From HXMU1420-2 sp034670145 (GTDB lineage: Bacteria > Pseudomonadota > Alphaproteobacteria > Rhodobacterales > Rhodobacteraceae), in assembly GCA_034670145.1 (NCBI GenBank), contig JAXMOA010000001.1:186001-250000 (forward strand): a DNA stretch of 64,000 nucleotides. The letters are read 5' to 3'. The position numbers and the translations under genes were made by a program. The notes below the pieces were generated by a model. The model did no database searches, had not been told where the DNA came from, and was given only the letters and a program-made list of their open reading frames with translations. Shown piece by piece: positions 35,631-43,819 of this stretch. Each line of letters opens with the position of its first letter. The stretch's first letter is position 1.

Positions 35631-36239
35631 TCAGGCCAACTGGCCCGCCAGCGCTTTGATAACCAGCACAGCCGAGGCCGCACCGGGATCCATATGTCCA
35701 ATCGAGCGATCTCCCAATCGCGCCGCCCGCCCCAATTTGGCCGGCATCTCTTTCGTCCGCTCCGCAGCCGCCTCCGCCGCTGCAATCGCCGCAGGCCAGC
35801 CACCCTCCGCGGCCGCCTCCCCGGCCGGATGCCAGACATCCAGCATGGTCTTGTCTCCAACCTGCGCCTTGCCGCGATGGGCGATCCCTTCGGCCATCGC
35901 GGCCACCAATGCGGGCACATCCGCATCACTCAGGTCCGTCCGCCCCTTGAACGCGGCCCCGGCCCGCATCAGCGCCGTGGCATAGAGCGGCCCACAGGAC
36001 GCCCCGACACCGGACAGAAATGCCTTTGCCGCCGTATTGAAAATCAACGTCGGCTCCGCGCCTTCGTCCAGTCCCCCCAACGCATCCCGCGCCGCGACAA
36101 AGCCCAGCTCCATCGCAACGCCGTGATCGCCGTCACCGATCTCTCCATCCAATGCACATAGCGCATCGCGGTTGTCTGTCATGCTCTGCGCAACAGCCTC
36201 AAAAGCCGCAATTAAATCCACCGAAGTCCACTCACTCAT
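35631..36239 (-). CDS. dhaL: Dihydroxyacetone kinase-like subunit DhaL
   Basis: 202 residues. Nucleotide-binding subunit with GDGDHG (35-40) for Mg-ATP and SCGPLYATAL/PAGEAA segments of the all-alpha DhaL fold. ATG at 36239 lies two bases after the dhaK stop (TGA-TC-ATG), so the two are translated together. With the upstream DhaK it should form a split ATP-dependent kinase. In mycobacterial tetritol pathways, DhaK-type enzymes phosphorylate erythrulose, so the substrate need not be dihydroxyacetone. Confidence 0.9.
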   Translation of the reverse strand: MSEWTSVDLIAAFEAVAQSMTDNRDALCALDGEIGDGDHGVAMELGFVAARDALGGLDEGAEPTLIFNTAAKAFLSGVGASCGPLYATALMRAGAAFKGRTDLSDADVPALVAAMAEGIAHRGKAQVGDKTMLDVWHPAGEAAAEGGWPAAIAAAEAAAERTKEMPAKLGRAARLGDRSIGHMDPGAASAVLVIKALAGQLA

Positions 36240-36241
36240 GA

Positions 36242-37249
36242 TCAAACCACCCGAAACATGGCACAATGACAGGGGCGATCCACCAACCGTGTCAACTCTT
36301 CATCCAAATGCATCACCGTAATCGAGGCCCCGGCCATCTCCAACGAGGTGCAATAGTTCCCAACCCAGGTCGCATGGGTTTCCAACCCGGCCTCGGCCAA
36401 ACGCGCCTGAACCCGCCGGTTCATGATGTACAACTCCATCAACGGAGTCGCGCCCAGCGAATTCACCAGCACTGCCACCCGGTCGCCCTTTGCAGCGCCC
36501 ATTTCGTCCAGAATACGGTCCATGATCTGGTCGGTAATCTCATCGGCACTTTTCAACGGCCCCCGCTCGATCCCCGGCTCGCCATGAATCCCCATGCCAA
36601 CCTCCATCTCGTCGGGACCCAGCTCGAAATTGAAACTGCGCGTCTGCGGCAACGAACACGGAGACAGCGCCACCCCCATCGTAAAGGTCCGCGCATTGGC
36701 ATGGCGCGCCACGCGCTCCACCTCGTCCAGTGTCATCATTTCGTCAGCCGCCGCACCGGCAGCCTTGAAGATAAAGAAATTGCCCGCCACCCCGCGCCGC
36801 TTTTCGACCTCGTCGCGCGGGGCCGAGGCGATATCATCCGTGGTCAGAACCGTGCGCACCTCGATGTCATCCATCGCAGCCATCTCGGCCGCCATATCGA
36901 AATTCATCACGTCCCCGGCATAGTTGCCATACATGAACAAGACACCGGCACCGCCATCTATCTCTTTCACGCTCTCCAGGGCCGGATCCGGCGGCGGAGA
37001 GGCGAACACATTGCCCACCGCCGCAGCATCGGCCAAACCACGGCCGACAAAGCCCACAAAACTCGGCTCATGACCTGAACCGCCGCCAATCATCAACCCG
37101 ACCTTGCCCGGGCGCGGCCCGTCGCGCGCAATAATCGCCCGCCCGGTCCCTTCAGCGCGCCGCAGAACATCGTGATGCGCCAGCAATATGCCATCCAGCA
37201 TCTCGTCTACGGCATCCCCGCCTTCATTGATGATCTTCTTCGTCTGCAA
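36242..37249 (-). CDS. dhaK: Dihydroxyacetone kinase-like subunit DhaK
   Basis: 335 residues. Substrate-binding subunit with GSGHEPS (57-63) and the covalent-hemiaminal histidine His222 in GMGIHGEPG. The start is decided by the ribosome site: an AGGAGGAG sits just before a TTG at 37249 (MQTKKIINEGG), whereas the longer frame from TTG 37270 would place that site inside the gene. It is divergent in detail from the DhaK half of the fusion next door, so the two are not recent duplicates. Forms a unit with dhaL. Confidence 0.9.
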   Translation of the reverse strand: MQTKKIINEGGDAVDEMLDGILLAHHDVLRRAEGTGRAIIARDGPRPGKVGLMIGGGSGHEPSFVGFVGRGLADAAAVGNVFASPPPDPALESVKEIDGGAGVLFMYGNYAGDVMNFDMAAEMAAMDDIEVRTVLTTDDIASAPRDEVEKRRGVAGNFFIFKAAGAAADEMMTLDEVERVARHANARTFTMGVALSPCSLPQTRSFNFELGPDEMEVGMGIHGEPGIERGPLKSADEITDQIMDRILDEMGAAKGDRVAVLVNSLGATPLMELYIMNRRVQARLAEAGLETHATWVGNYCTSLEMAGASITVMHLDEELTRLVDRPCHCAMFRVV

Positions 37250-37352
37250 CTCATGCTCCTCCTGTCGCAACCAACCCGGGCCGAACCCGGACCTTACAAA
37301 TAGAACGCCTCGCCCCCCTCAGAGGCAAGCCCGCCCTTAGTCTTGTCTGTCC

Positions 37353-37799
37353 TCAGTCTTGCCCGGCCTCTGGCGGCACAATCCCCTTGGACAATATGAT
37401 GTTTCCATAAAGCCGGGTCTCTGCCGTCTGCACAATACAATAGGCCTTGCGCGCCTCGACATAAAACGCATGCCGCTCCACCGCAAAGACAGGACAGGGA
37501 TCGCTGGCATGACCGTTGATCACCTCCTGAAACTCCGTCACGATCGGCGGCACAGCATCCGCCTGGCCGACCACTTCCATCACCCGTGCAGGATGCTCCA
37601 CAAACGTATCCAGCGGCATGATCGACAAAATCGCCCGCAACGCATCCGTGGCCGAAAGCCCAGGCAACCGTTCGATCCGTTGGGCACAAGAATCGCCCGG
37701 GAAATTGGCATCCACGATCACGATCTCATCGCCATGCCCCATGGCACGCAGGTATCGCAACAAATCCGGCGTTAGGGCGCTGTGAATTCCTATGAGCAT
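37353..37799 (-). CDS. RbsD/FucU family sugar mutarotase
   Basis: 148 residues. Interconverts ring or anomeric forms of a sugar (L-fucose mutarotase or ribopyranase type). Family markers: N-terminal LIGIHSALTPDLLRYLRAMGHGDEIVIVDANFP, with the His and Asp that act in catalysis, and C-terminal RKAYCIVQTAETRLYGNIIL. Start follows GGGAGGGAG. First gene of the leftward arm, divergent from lacI. Implies a cyclic or furanose/pyranose sugar substrate somewhere in the pathway. Confidence 0.9.
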   Translation of the reverse strand: MLIGIHSALTPDLLRYLRAMGHGDEIVIVDANFPGDSCAQRIERLPGLSATDALRAILSIMPLDTFVEHPARVMEVVGQADAVPPIVTEFQEVINGHASDPCPVFAVERHAFYVEARKAYCIVQTAETRLYGNIILSKGIVPPEAGQD

Positions 37800-37820
37800 T
37801 GTCTATCTCCCTCCCTTCGC

Positions 37821-37870
37821 TGAGGTGCGCGAATCTCATTTCTGCTTGACGCACCTCAATTCATACCTCA
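37821..37870. promoter_or_regulatory. Inverted/direct TGAGGT repeats, candidate LacI-type operator
   Basis: In the 95-bp divergent gap, TGAGGTGCG (37821-37829) and CGCACCTCA (37850-37858) are perfect inverted repeats, and a third half-site TACCTCA lies at 37864-37870. TTGACG at 37846-37851 could be a -35 box for lacI. Position and symmetry suggest that the adjacent LacI protein binds here and controls both arms. Confidence 0.6.
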
Positions 37871-37894
37871 GGCTTTACCACATTGGGAGGATTT

Positions 37895-38917
37895 ATGGCT
37901 CGTATTACTGCTCAGGATGTGGCTGACGCCGCCGGCGTCAGCTTGGCGACCGTTGATCGCGTGCTGAACAACCGCAAAGGCGTTCGCAACAGCACGGTCG
38001 AACGCGTCACCCGTGCCATGGAGCAACTCAACTTCGAACGCGACCACGCCGCCGCCACCCTGGCACGGCGACGCAGCTACCGCTTTACCTTCATCGTTCC
38101 CTCGGGCGAGACCGCATTTTTTGGCGATATCCGCGCCGAAATAGAAGAGGCCAAAACCCTCTTCTCCCGCGACCGAATCGACGTGAACATGATCGCCGTC
38201 CCCCCCCTGGACCCCAGCGCCATCGTGGCCGAGGTTGAACGCCTGGGGGATGACGTCGGCGATGGTCTGGCCATGGTCGCCGTCGAAAGCCAACTGGTGC
38301 GTGACACCATCAATCAGCTTAGAGATAAGGGCATTCACGTCGTCACCTTCATCTCTGACGCCCCAACTTCGGGACGCGAACGCTTTGTCGGAATCGACAA
38401 TGTGGCCGCCGGTCGGGTCGCCGGCAGCCTGCTCAAACGCTTCGTCCACGCCCCTCAGGGCGAGATCGCAGTTGTCGCCGGTTCCGGCACGCTGCGCGAC
38501 CACGTCGAACGGCGCATGGGATTCGAACAGGTCATGCGCGCCGAATGCCCACACCTCACCGTCCTGCCCTGGATCGAAGGCGAAGAATCATCCGAGCTTG
38601 TCGCCACAAAACTGGCCGCACTCTTCAAAGACCACCCGAATGTGGTCGGCCTCTATTCCATCGGCGGCGGCACCCGTGGCGTGCTTCAGGCGCTGCGCGA
38701 AAACCCCAACACACTCTCGGTGATCACCACCGAACTTTCACCACACAGCCGCGCCGCCCTGATCGCAGGAGAGATTGACGCCGTCCTTGCACAAGACCCT
38801 AGCCATGAGGTGCGCAGCGCAGTACGTATCCTCAAGAGTCTTTGCGACGGCACATCACTGAACGAAAAGCAGGAACGCATCAGGATCGAGATATTTATGC
38901 GGGACAATCTGCCCTAG
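37895..38917 (+). CDS. LacI family transcriptional regulator
   Basis: 340 residues. Helix-turn-helix and hinge: ITAQDVADAAGVSLATVDRVLNNRKGVRNSTVERV. The periplasmic-binding-protein-like effector domain follows, with GIDNVAAGRVAGSLL and VVGLYSIGGGTRGVLQAL. It resembles the AglR/ribose-type LacI branch that senses sugars. ATG at 37895 follows GGGAGGA; an upstream TTG overlaps that site and is not used. It heads the rightward arm and is divergent from fucU. Confidence 0.95.
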   Translation: MARITAQDVADAAGVSLATVDRVLNNRKGVRNSTVERVTRAMEQLNFERDHAAATLARRRSYRFTFIVPSGETAFFGDIRAEIEEAKTLFSRDRIDVNMIAVPPLDPSAIVAEVERLGDDVGDGLAMVAVESQLVRDTINQLRDKGIHVVTFISDAPTSGRERFVGIDNVAAGRVAGSLLKRFVHAPQGEIAVVAGSGTLRDHVERRMGFEQVMRAECPHLTVLPWIEGEESSELVATKLAALFKDHPNVVGLYSIGGGTRGVLQALRENPNTLSVITTELSPHSRAALIAGEIDAVLAQDPSHEVRSAVRILKSLCDGTSLNEKQERIRIEIFMRDNLP

Positions 38918-38950
38918 CGGCAGCCCGCGTGTTTTTTGGGAGGATAACAC

Positions 38951-40006
38951 GTGAAAACTATCAAGGGACCTGCGCTGTTTCTGGCGCAGTTCGCCGGCGA
39001 CGAAGCCCCCTTCGACAGCTGGGAAAACATCACAAAATGGGCCGCAGATTGCGGCTATGCCGGTGTCCAGATACCCAGTTGGGACGCGCGGTTGATTGAT
39101 CTCGATACCGCCGCCAGCTCTCAGGGGTATTGCGATGACCTCAAGGGCGTGGCCGCCGCGAACGGCGTGGAAATCACGGATCTGTCCACCCACCTCCAGG
39201 GGCAACTGGTCGCCGTACACCCCGCCTATGACGAAGCATTTGACGGCTTCGCCGCCCCGCATGTGCGCGGCAACCCCGCCGCCCGCCAGGAATGGGCGGT
39301 CGATCAGGTCAAGAAATGCATCAGCGCCTCGCGCAACCTAGGCGTCAACCAGATGGCCACATTCTCCGGCGCTCTGGCCTGGCCGTTCCTCTACCCCTGG
39401 CCACAACGCCCGGCGGGCTTGGTTGAAACCGCCTTTGACGAACTCGCAAAACGCTGGCGCCCCATCCTCGATCATGCCGAAGAGAACGGCGTCGATGTCT
39501 GCTACGAAATCCACCCCGGAGAAGACCTCCACGACGGCGTGACCTACGAAATGTTCCTGGAGCGCACCGGCAATCACGCCCGCGCCTGCATGCTGTACGA
39601 CCCGTCGCATTACGTCCTGCAATGCCTCGACTACATCGACAATATCGACATCTACAAGGACGTGATCAAAATGTTCCACGTCAAGGATGCCGAGTTCAAC
39701 CCAACCGGACGCCAGGGCGTCTACTCCGGCTTCCAGCCCTGGGTCGACCGCGCCGGCCGATTCCGTTCGCTGGGCGACGGGCAGGTCGATTTCGGCGCAA
39801 TCTTCTCCAAGATGGCCGCCAATGACTTTGACGGCTGGGCCGTTGTCGAATGGGAATGCTGCCTCAAACACCCCGAGGACGGCGCCCGCGAAGGTGCGGC
39901 CTTCGTCCAGGATCACATCATTCGCGTGACCGAGGTCGCCTTTGACGATTTCGCCTCCGGCGGCACCGATGACGCGGCCAACAAGCGTATTCTGGGGATC
40001 TCCTGA
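38951..40006 (+). CDS. TIM-barrel sugar phosphate isomerase/epimerase
   Basis: 351 residues. Xylose-isomerase-like TIM barrel. Metal-ligand-type segments: YEIHPGEDLHDG, LYDPSHYVLQ (Asp and His), MFHVKDAEF (His/Lys/Asp) and VVEWECC (Glu). It uses a GTG start at 38951 after GGGAGGA. The paired Gfo/Idh oxidoreductase begins within its stop (TGATG). Such pairs act in inositol- and 3-keto-glycoside-type catabolism, and related proteins (LerI) isomerise erythrulose phosphate in mycobacteria; which applies here is not decided. Confidence 0.9.
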   Translation: MKTIKGPALFLAQFAGDEAPFDSWENITKWAADCGYAGVQIPSWDARLIDLDTAASSQGYCDDLKGVAAANGVEITDLSTHLQGQLVAVHPAYDEAFDGFAAPHVRGNPAARQEWAVDQVKKCISASRNLGVNQMATFSGALAWPFLYPWPQRPAGLVETAFDELAKRWRPILDHAEENGVDVCYEIHPGEDLHDGVTYEMFLERTGNHARACMLYDPSHYVLQCLDYIDNIDIYKDVIKMFHVKDAEFNPTGRQGVYSGFQPWVDRAGRFRSLGDGQVDFGAIFSKMAANDFDGWAVVEWECCLKHPEDGAREGAAFVQDHIIRVTEVAFDDFASGGTDDAANKRILGIS

Positions 40007-41148
40007 TGGCAGACCGTATCAGACTGGGCATGGTCGGTGGCGGGCGCGATGCCTTCATCGGCGGCGTCCACCGCATCGCCGCCCGGCTGGATGGCCGCTA
40101 TGACCTGGTCGCGGGCGCGTTCAGCTCCACGCCGCAAAAGGCATTGGACAGCGCCGCAGACCTCGGCATCGCATCCGACCGGGCCTATACGGACTTCAAA
40201 CAAATGGCCGTCCGCGAAGCCCGCCTGAAAGAAGGTATCGAGGCCGTCGCCATCGTGACCCCCAACCACATGCATGCGCCCGTCGCCAAAGAGTTCCTGC
40301 GCCGTGGCATTCACGTGATCTGCGACAAACCCCTCACCGGCACATTGTCCGAGGCCAAAAGCCTCACCAAGGCAGCGCTCAAATCCAACGCGCTCTTTGT
40401 ACTGACCCATAATTACACCGGCTACCCGATGACCCGGCAGGCGCGCGCCATGGTCGCCGCAAAAGAGCTGGGCGACATTCGCCTGGTCCAGGTCGAGTAT
40501 CCACAGGACTGGCTCTCTACCCCGCTGGAAGACACCGGTCTGAAACAGGCCGAATGGCGCACCGATCCGAACCGCTCGGGCGCCGGCGGCGCCATCGGTG
40601 ACATCGGCACCCATGCCTATAACATCGCCTGCTTTGTCTCCGGTCTGACCCTCGACAGCCTGTCCGCCGACCTCAGCACATTTGTCGACGGGCGCAAGCT
40701 CGACGACAACGCCCATGTGATGATGCGCTTCATCGGCGGGGCCAAGGGCATGCTCTGGGCCAGCCAGGTCGCGCCAGGCAATGAAAACGCCTTGCGCCTG
40801 CGCGTCTACGGCACCAAGGGCGGGCTGGAATGGTCCCAGGAGGATCCAAACTACCTCTGGCACACCCCTCTGGGAGAACCAAAACGCCTCATCACCCGCA
40901 ACGGCGCCGGCGCAGGTGACGCCGCAAACCGCGTCAGCCGCGTGCCCCCTGGCCACCCCGAAGGCTATCTCGAAGGCTTCGCAACCATCTATACCGAGGC
41001 CGCCGACGCCATCGCGGCCCACCGCGACGGGCGCGAGCCGCCCGCTGACGTCCTCTATCCAACCATCCAGGACGGCCTCGCCGGTGTCACCTTTGTCGAT
41101 GCCTGCGTCCGATCCTCCAACCGCAACGGAGCTTGGGTAAATGTCTGA
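40006..41148 (+). CDS. Gfo/Idh/MocA family oxidoreductase
   Basis: 380 residues. NAD(P)-dependent sugar or cyclitol dehydrogenase. Rossmann GMVGGGRDAFIGGVHR (about 7-22), VTPNHMHAPVAKEFL, the catalytic ICDKPLTGTLSEAK with Lys in CDKPL, and GAGGAIGDIGTHAYN with Asp/His of the active site. It probably oxidises the substrate C-OH to a keto sugar. The last eight bases overlap the ABC ATPase start, so it is coupled to transport. Confidence 0.93.
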   Translation: MADRIRLGMVGGGRDAFIGGVHRIAARLDGRYDLVAGAFSSTPQKALDSAADLGIASDRAYTDFKQMAVREARLKEGIEAVAIVTPNHMHAPVAKEFLRRGIHVICDKPLTGTLSEAKSLTKAALKSNALFVLTHNYTGYPMTRQARAMVAAKELGDIRLVQVEYPQDWLSTPLEDTGLKQAEWRTDPNRSGAGGAIGDIGTHAYNIACFVSGLTLDSLSADLSTFVDGRKLDDNAHVMMRFIGGAKGMLWASQVAPGNENALRLRVYGTKGGLEWSQEDPNYLWHTPLGEPKRLITRNGAGAGDAANRVSRVPPGHPEGYLEGFATIYTEAADAIAAHRDGREPPADVLYPTIQDGLAGVTFVDACVRSSNRNGAWVNV

Positions 41149-42223
41149 ACTGCGCGTCCGCAACCTACGCCGCGAATTCGGCCCTGTTGTCGCCCTCGAC
41201 AGCGTCTCGTTTGATATCGCCGACGGTGAATACTTCTGCCTGCTCGGCGCGTCCTCCTCGGGCAAAACCACAACCCTGCGCGCCATCTCCGGCCTCGAAG
41301 AGCTGGCAGGCGGCAGCGTCGAATTCGCCGGCCAGGACGTCACCAACGCCCCGGTCCAGGGCCGTGGCATGTCGATGATCTTTCAGACATTCGCGCTCTA
41401 TCCACATATGACAGTGCGCGCCAACCTGGCCCATCCGCTGGTGCGGGACGGGCAACCTTCCTCTGCCGTCAAAAAGCGGGTCGAAGAGGTCGCCGAACTC
41501 CTGCGCGTCACCCACACGCTTGACCGCAAGACAACAACCCTCTCGGGGGGCGAACAGCAACGCGTCGCCATCGGCCGCGCCATCGTGCGCCGCCCGAAGC
41601 TGCTGCTGCTGGACGAACCGCTCACCAACCTGGACGCAAAACTGCGCCACGACATGCGCGCCGAGTTCAAACGCCTGCATCGCGAATTGGGCATGACCAT
41701 GCTCTACGCCACGCCGGACCAGCTCGAAGCGCTCACCATGGGCCAGCGCGTCGGTGTGATCCAGGACGGCAAAGTCGTCGCCGTGGGCACCCCCCGCGAC
41801 CTCTACCAGATGCCCCAGGATCTCTTTGTGGCACAAATGGTCGGCTCCCCGCCCATCAACTTTCTGAAAACCACCGGCTCGGCCGACGGTCAGATCACCC
41901 TGCCGTTCCTGCCCGGCCCGATCCCGGCCCAAGGCGTCGGATCCGGCCAGCCCGTGACTCTGGGCCTGCGCCCGCATGATATTGAACTGGCCCAGGATAA
42001 CTCGCCCCGGTCCGCCCGGTTCAGCGCCCGAATCCACCTGACCGAACCGCTCGGAGACGTGACGGTCATGGATGTCGCAACGCAGGACGCGACCATGAAA
42101 ATGGTCCTGCGAGAGGAGGTCGCCGCCCAATACCAGGTCGGCGAAACAATCGAAGTCGCGTTTGATCCGACCGATCTGCACGTCTTTGACACCACAACCG
42201 GCGCCCGGATGGGCGCTGGCTGA
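41141..42223 (+). CDS. Sugar ABC transporter ATPase A (H-loop His missing)
   Basis: 360 residues, UgpC/MalK-like with a C-terminal TOBE region. Walker A is the unusual GASSSGKT (36-43); Q82; intact signature LSGGEQQ (134-140); Walker B LLLLDEP (154-160). The switch-histidine position is Pro192 (ATPDQ instead of the usual THDQ; codon CCG at 41714-41716). This subunit should donate a good signature to the partner but form a poor hydrolytic site itself. I recall the same pattern in rhizobial GlpS. Partner is the ATPase at 45606. Confidence 0.93.
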   Translation: MSELRVRNLRREFGPVVALDSVSFDIADGEYFCLLGASSSGKTTTLRAISGLEELAGGSVEFAGQDVTNAPVQGRGMSMIFQTFALYPHMTVRANLAHPLVRDGQPSSAVKKRVEEVAELLRVTHTLDRKTTTLSGGEQQRVAIGRAIVRRPKLLLLDEPLTNLDAKLRHDMRAEFKRLHRELGMTMLYATPDQLEALTMGQRVGVIQDGKVVAVGTPRDLYQMPQDLFVAQMVGSPPINFLKTTGSADGQITLPFLPGPIPAQGVGSGQPVTLGLRPHDIELAQDNSPRSARFSARIHLTEPLGDVTVMDVATQDATMKMVLREEVAAQYQVGETIEVAFDPTDLHVFDTTTGARMGAG

Positions 42224-42286
42224 CAACATCTAAAAACAAGAAAGCAGCCAAAACCAGGACCAACATTCGTTTAAGTGGAGGAGAAT

Positions 42287-43753
42287 ATGAAAACACGTAA
42301 CATGATCAGCACCCTGATGGGTGCGACCGTCCTTGCGGCCGGCATCGGGGCCAGCCCCGTGCTCTCGGCGGACATCACGATCACCATGGCGGCCCCGGAT
42401 TGGCCACCAACCCGCTTCATGAAAGAGGCCTTTGACAAATCCTACAAATCCCCCGGCGGTCACAACACCGTGCTGGAAATGGACTTCATCCCATGGCCCA
42501 GCTTTTACGAGCGCGTCGCCGCGTCGCTGACATCGGGTGAACAGAAATACCAGATGATCGTCACCGACAGCCAGTGGCTCGGTGCCTTTGTCGAGGGCGG
42601 ATACTATCTTGACCTGACCGACCGTATCGCCGCCGACCCAGAGCTGACCGCAATCCTTCAGGATCTGCACCCGGCTCTCGTCTCGGCCTATTCCACCTAC
42701 CCGCACAAGACCCGCGCGCAGCTGGAAGAAATCGGCCAGGTCCCGGCGCCCGGTGTGAACTATTACGGCTTCCCCCAATTCCCCGACACCTATGTCACCT
42801 TCTATCGCAACGACATCTTCTGCGACGAAGGTGAAATGGCGGCGTTCGAGGCAAAATACGGCACCAACCTGCCCTGCTCATACGAAGACTGGCAGGACAC
42901 AGATTGGACCAAATGGGGTCAGATCGGCGAATTCTTCCAGCGGTCCAAGGGCGAAATGCTCGCCGGCGAAGTGCTGGACGACGATTTCTACGGCATCGCC
43001 TATCAGGCGGGCAAGGGCTATGACTTCTCCTCGATGCAGGTCAACGCCTTCGTCTGGCAGCAAGGCGGCGATATCTGGGACGAATCCAAGGCACCCGAAG
43101 CCCAGGCCGAAGGTGTCGTAAACTCCGACATCGCAGTCGCAGCTTTCGACGAATTCCTCAGCTACCTGCAGTACATGCCACCCGTGGCCAAAACCGGCCA
43201 GATGGATATCTTCGTGATCCAGGATCTCTACATGCAAGGCAAAGTCGGCGCGATCATCGACTGGGTCGGGCTGGGTGAACCTGTGCTGGATCCCAGCGCC
43301 TCCAAGGTCCATGACAAATCCTCCTTCGGCCCAGCTCCTGGCAGCCGCAAGGCAGATGGATCCATTGACCGCACCGGCAACATTGGCGGCCAGCCCTTCG
43401 TTCTGACCACCTGGAACAGCGACGAGGTCGTCAACGAGGCGTTGAACGTGGTGAAATGGTGGCTCAGCCCCGATGTTCAGCTCGAAGCTGTGGCCAATGG
43501 CGGTCAGTCAGGCCTGATGAGCGTTATGGCCGATCCCGGCTACAACGATCTGCGCCCATGGAACCGGGCCCATGTCGAAATGATCGACTGGCAGAAAGAC
43601 GTCTGGCACATCCCTGAATTCTTCGAAATGCTCACCCAGCAGCAAGAAGAGTTCGACAAGGCGATCACAGGCCAGATCTCTGCCAAGGAAGCCTTGGACG
43701 CTGTCGCCGCATTCCAGCAGGAGCTGCTGGAAGAAATCGACATGATCCAATAA
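42287..43753 (+). CDS. Extracellular solute-binding protein, CUT1 sugar ABC transporter
   Basis: 488 residues. Signal peptide MKTRNMISTLMGATVLAAGIGASPVLSA, then a family 1 SBP (ITMAAPDWPPTRFMKEAFDKSY, PWPSFYERVAASLTSGEQKYQMIVTD). Rich in Trp/Tyr, as expected for carbohydrate stacking (WPSF, WQQGGDIW, WWLSPDVQ). Two cysteines (FCDEGE and PCSYEDW) may form a disulfide. ATG follows GGAGGAGAAT. A perfect hairpin follows its stop. The ligand is the sugar or polyol of this locus; identity unknown. Confidence 0.93.
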   Translation: MKTRNMISTLMGATVLAAGIGASPVLSADITITMAAPDWPPTRFMKEAFDKSYKSPGGHNTVLEMDFIPWPSFYERVAASLTSGEQKYQMIVTDSQWLGAFVEGGYYLDLTDRIAADPELTAILQDLHPALVSAYSTYPHKTRAQLEEIGQVPAPGVNYYGFPQFPDTYVTFYRNDIFCDEGEMAAFEAKYGTNLPCSYEDWQDTDWTKWGQIGEFFQRSKGEMLAGEVLDDDFYGIAYQAGKGYDFSSMQVNAFVWQQGGDIWDESKAPEAQAEGVVNSDIAVAAFDEFLSYLQYMPPVAKTGQMDIFVIQDLYMQGKVGAIIDWVGLGEPVLDPSASKVHDKSSFGPAPGSRKADGSIDRTGNIGGQPFVLTTWNSDEVVNEALNVVKWWLSPDVQLEAVANGGQSGLMSVMADPGYNDLRPWNRAHVEMIDWQKDVWHIPEFFEMLTQQQEEFDKAITGQISAKEALDAVAAFQQELLEEIDMIQ

Positions 43754-43765
43754 TTTCAAACCCTT

Positions 43766-43790
43766 GGGGTCCGGCATCCTGTCGGACCCC
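43766..43790 (+). promoter_or_regulatory. Intercistronic hairpin after the CUT1 binding-protein gene
   Basis: GGGGTCCG and CGGACCCC form a perfect 8-bp stem with a 9-base loop, 12 bases after the SBP stop and 29 bases before the permease ATG. It resembles the hairpin after the peptide-type SBP at 27628-27648 in position, and probably sets a high SBP:permease ratio. Confidence 0.6.
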
Positions 43791-43819
43791 TCCCTTCCAT
43801 TGAATTTCTTAACGAGGCA

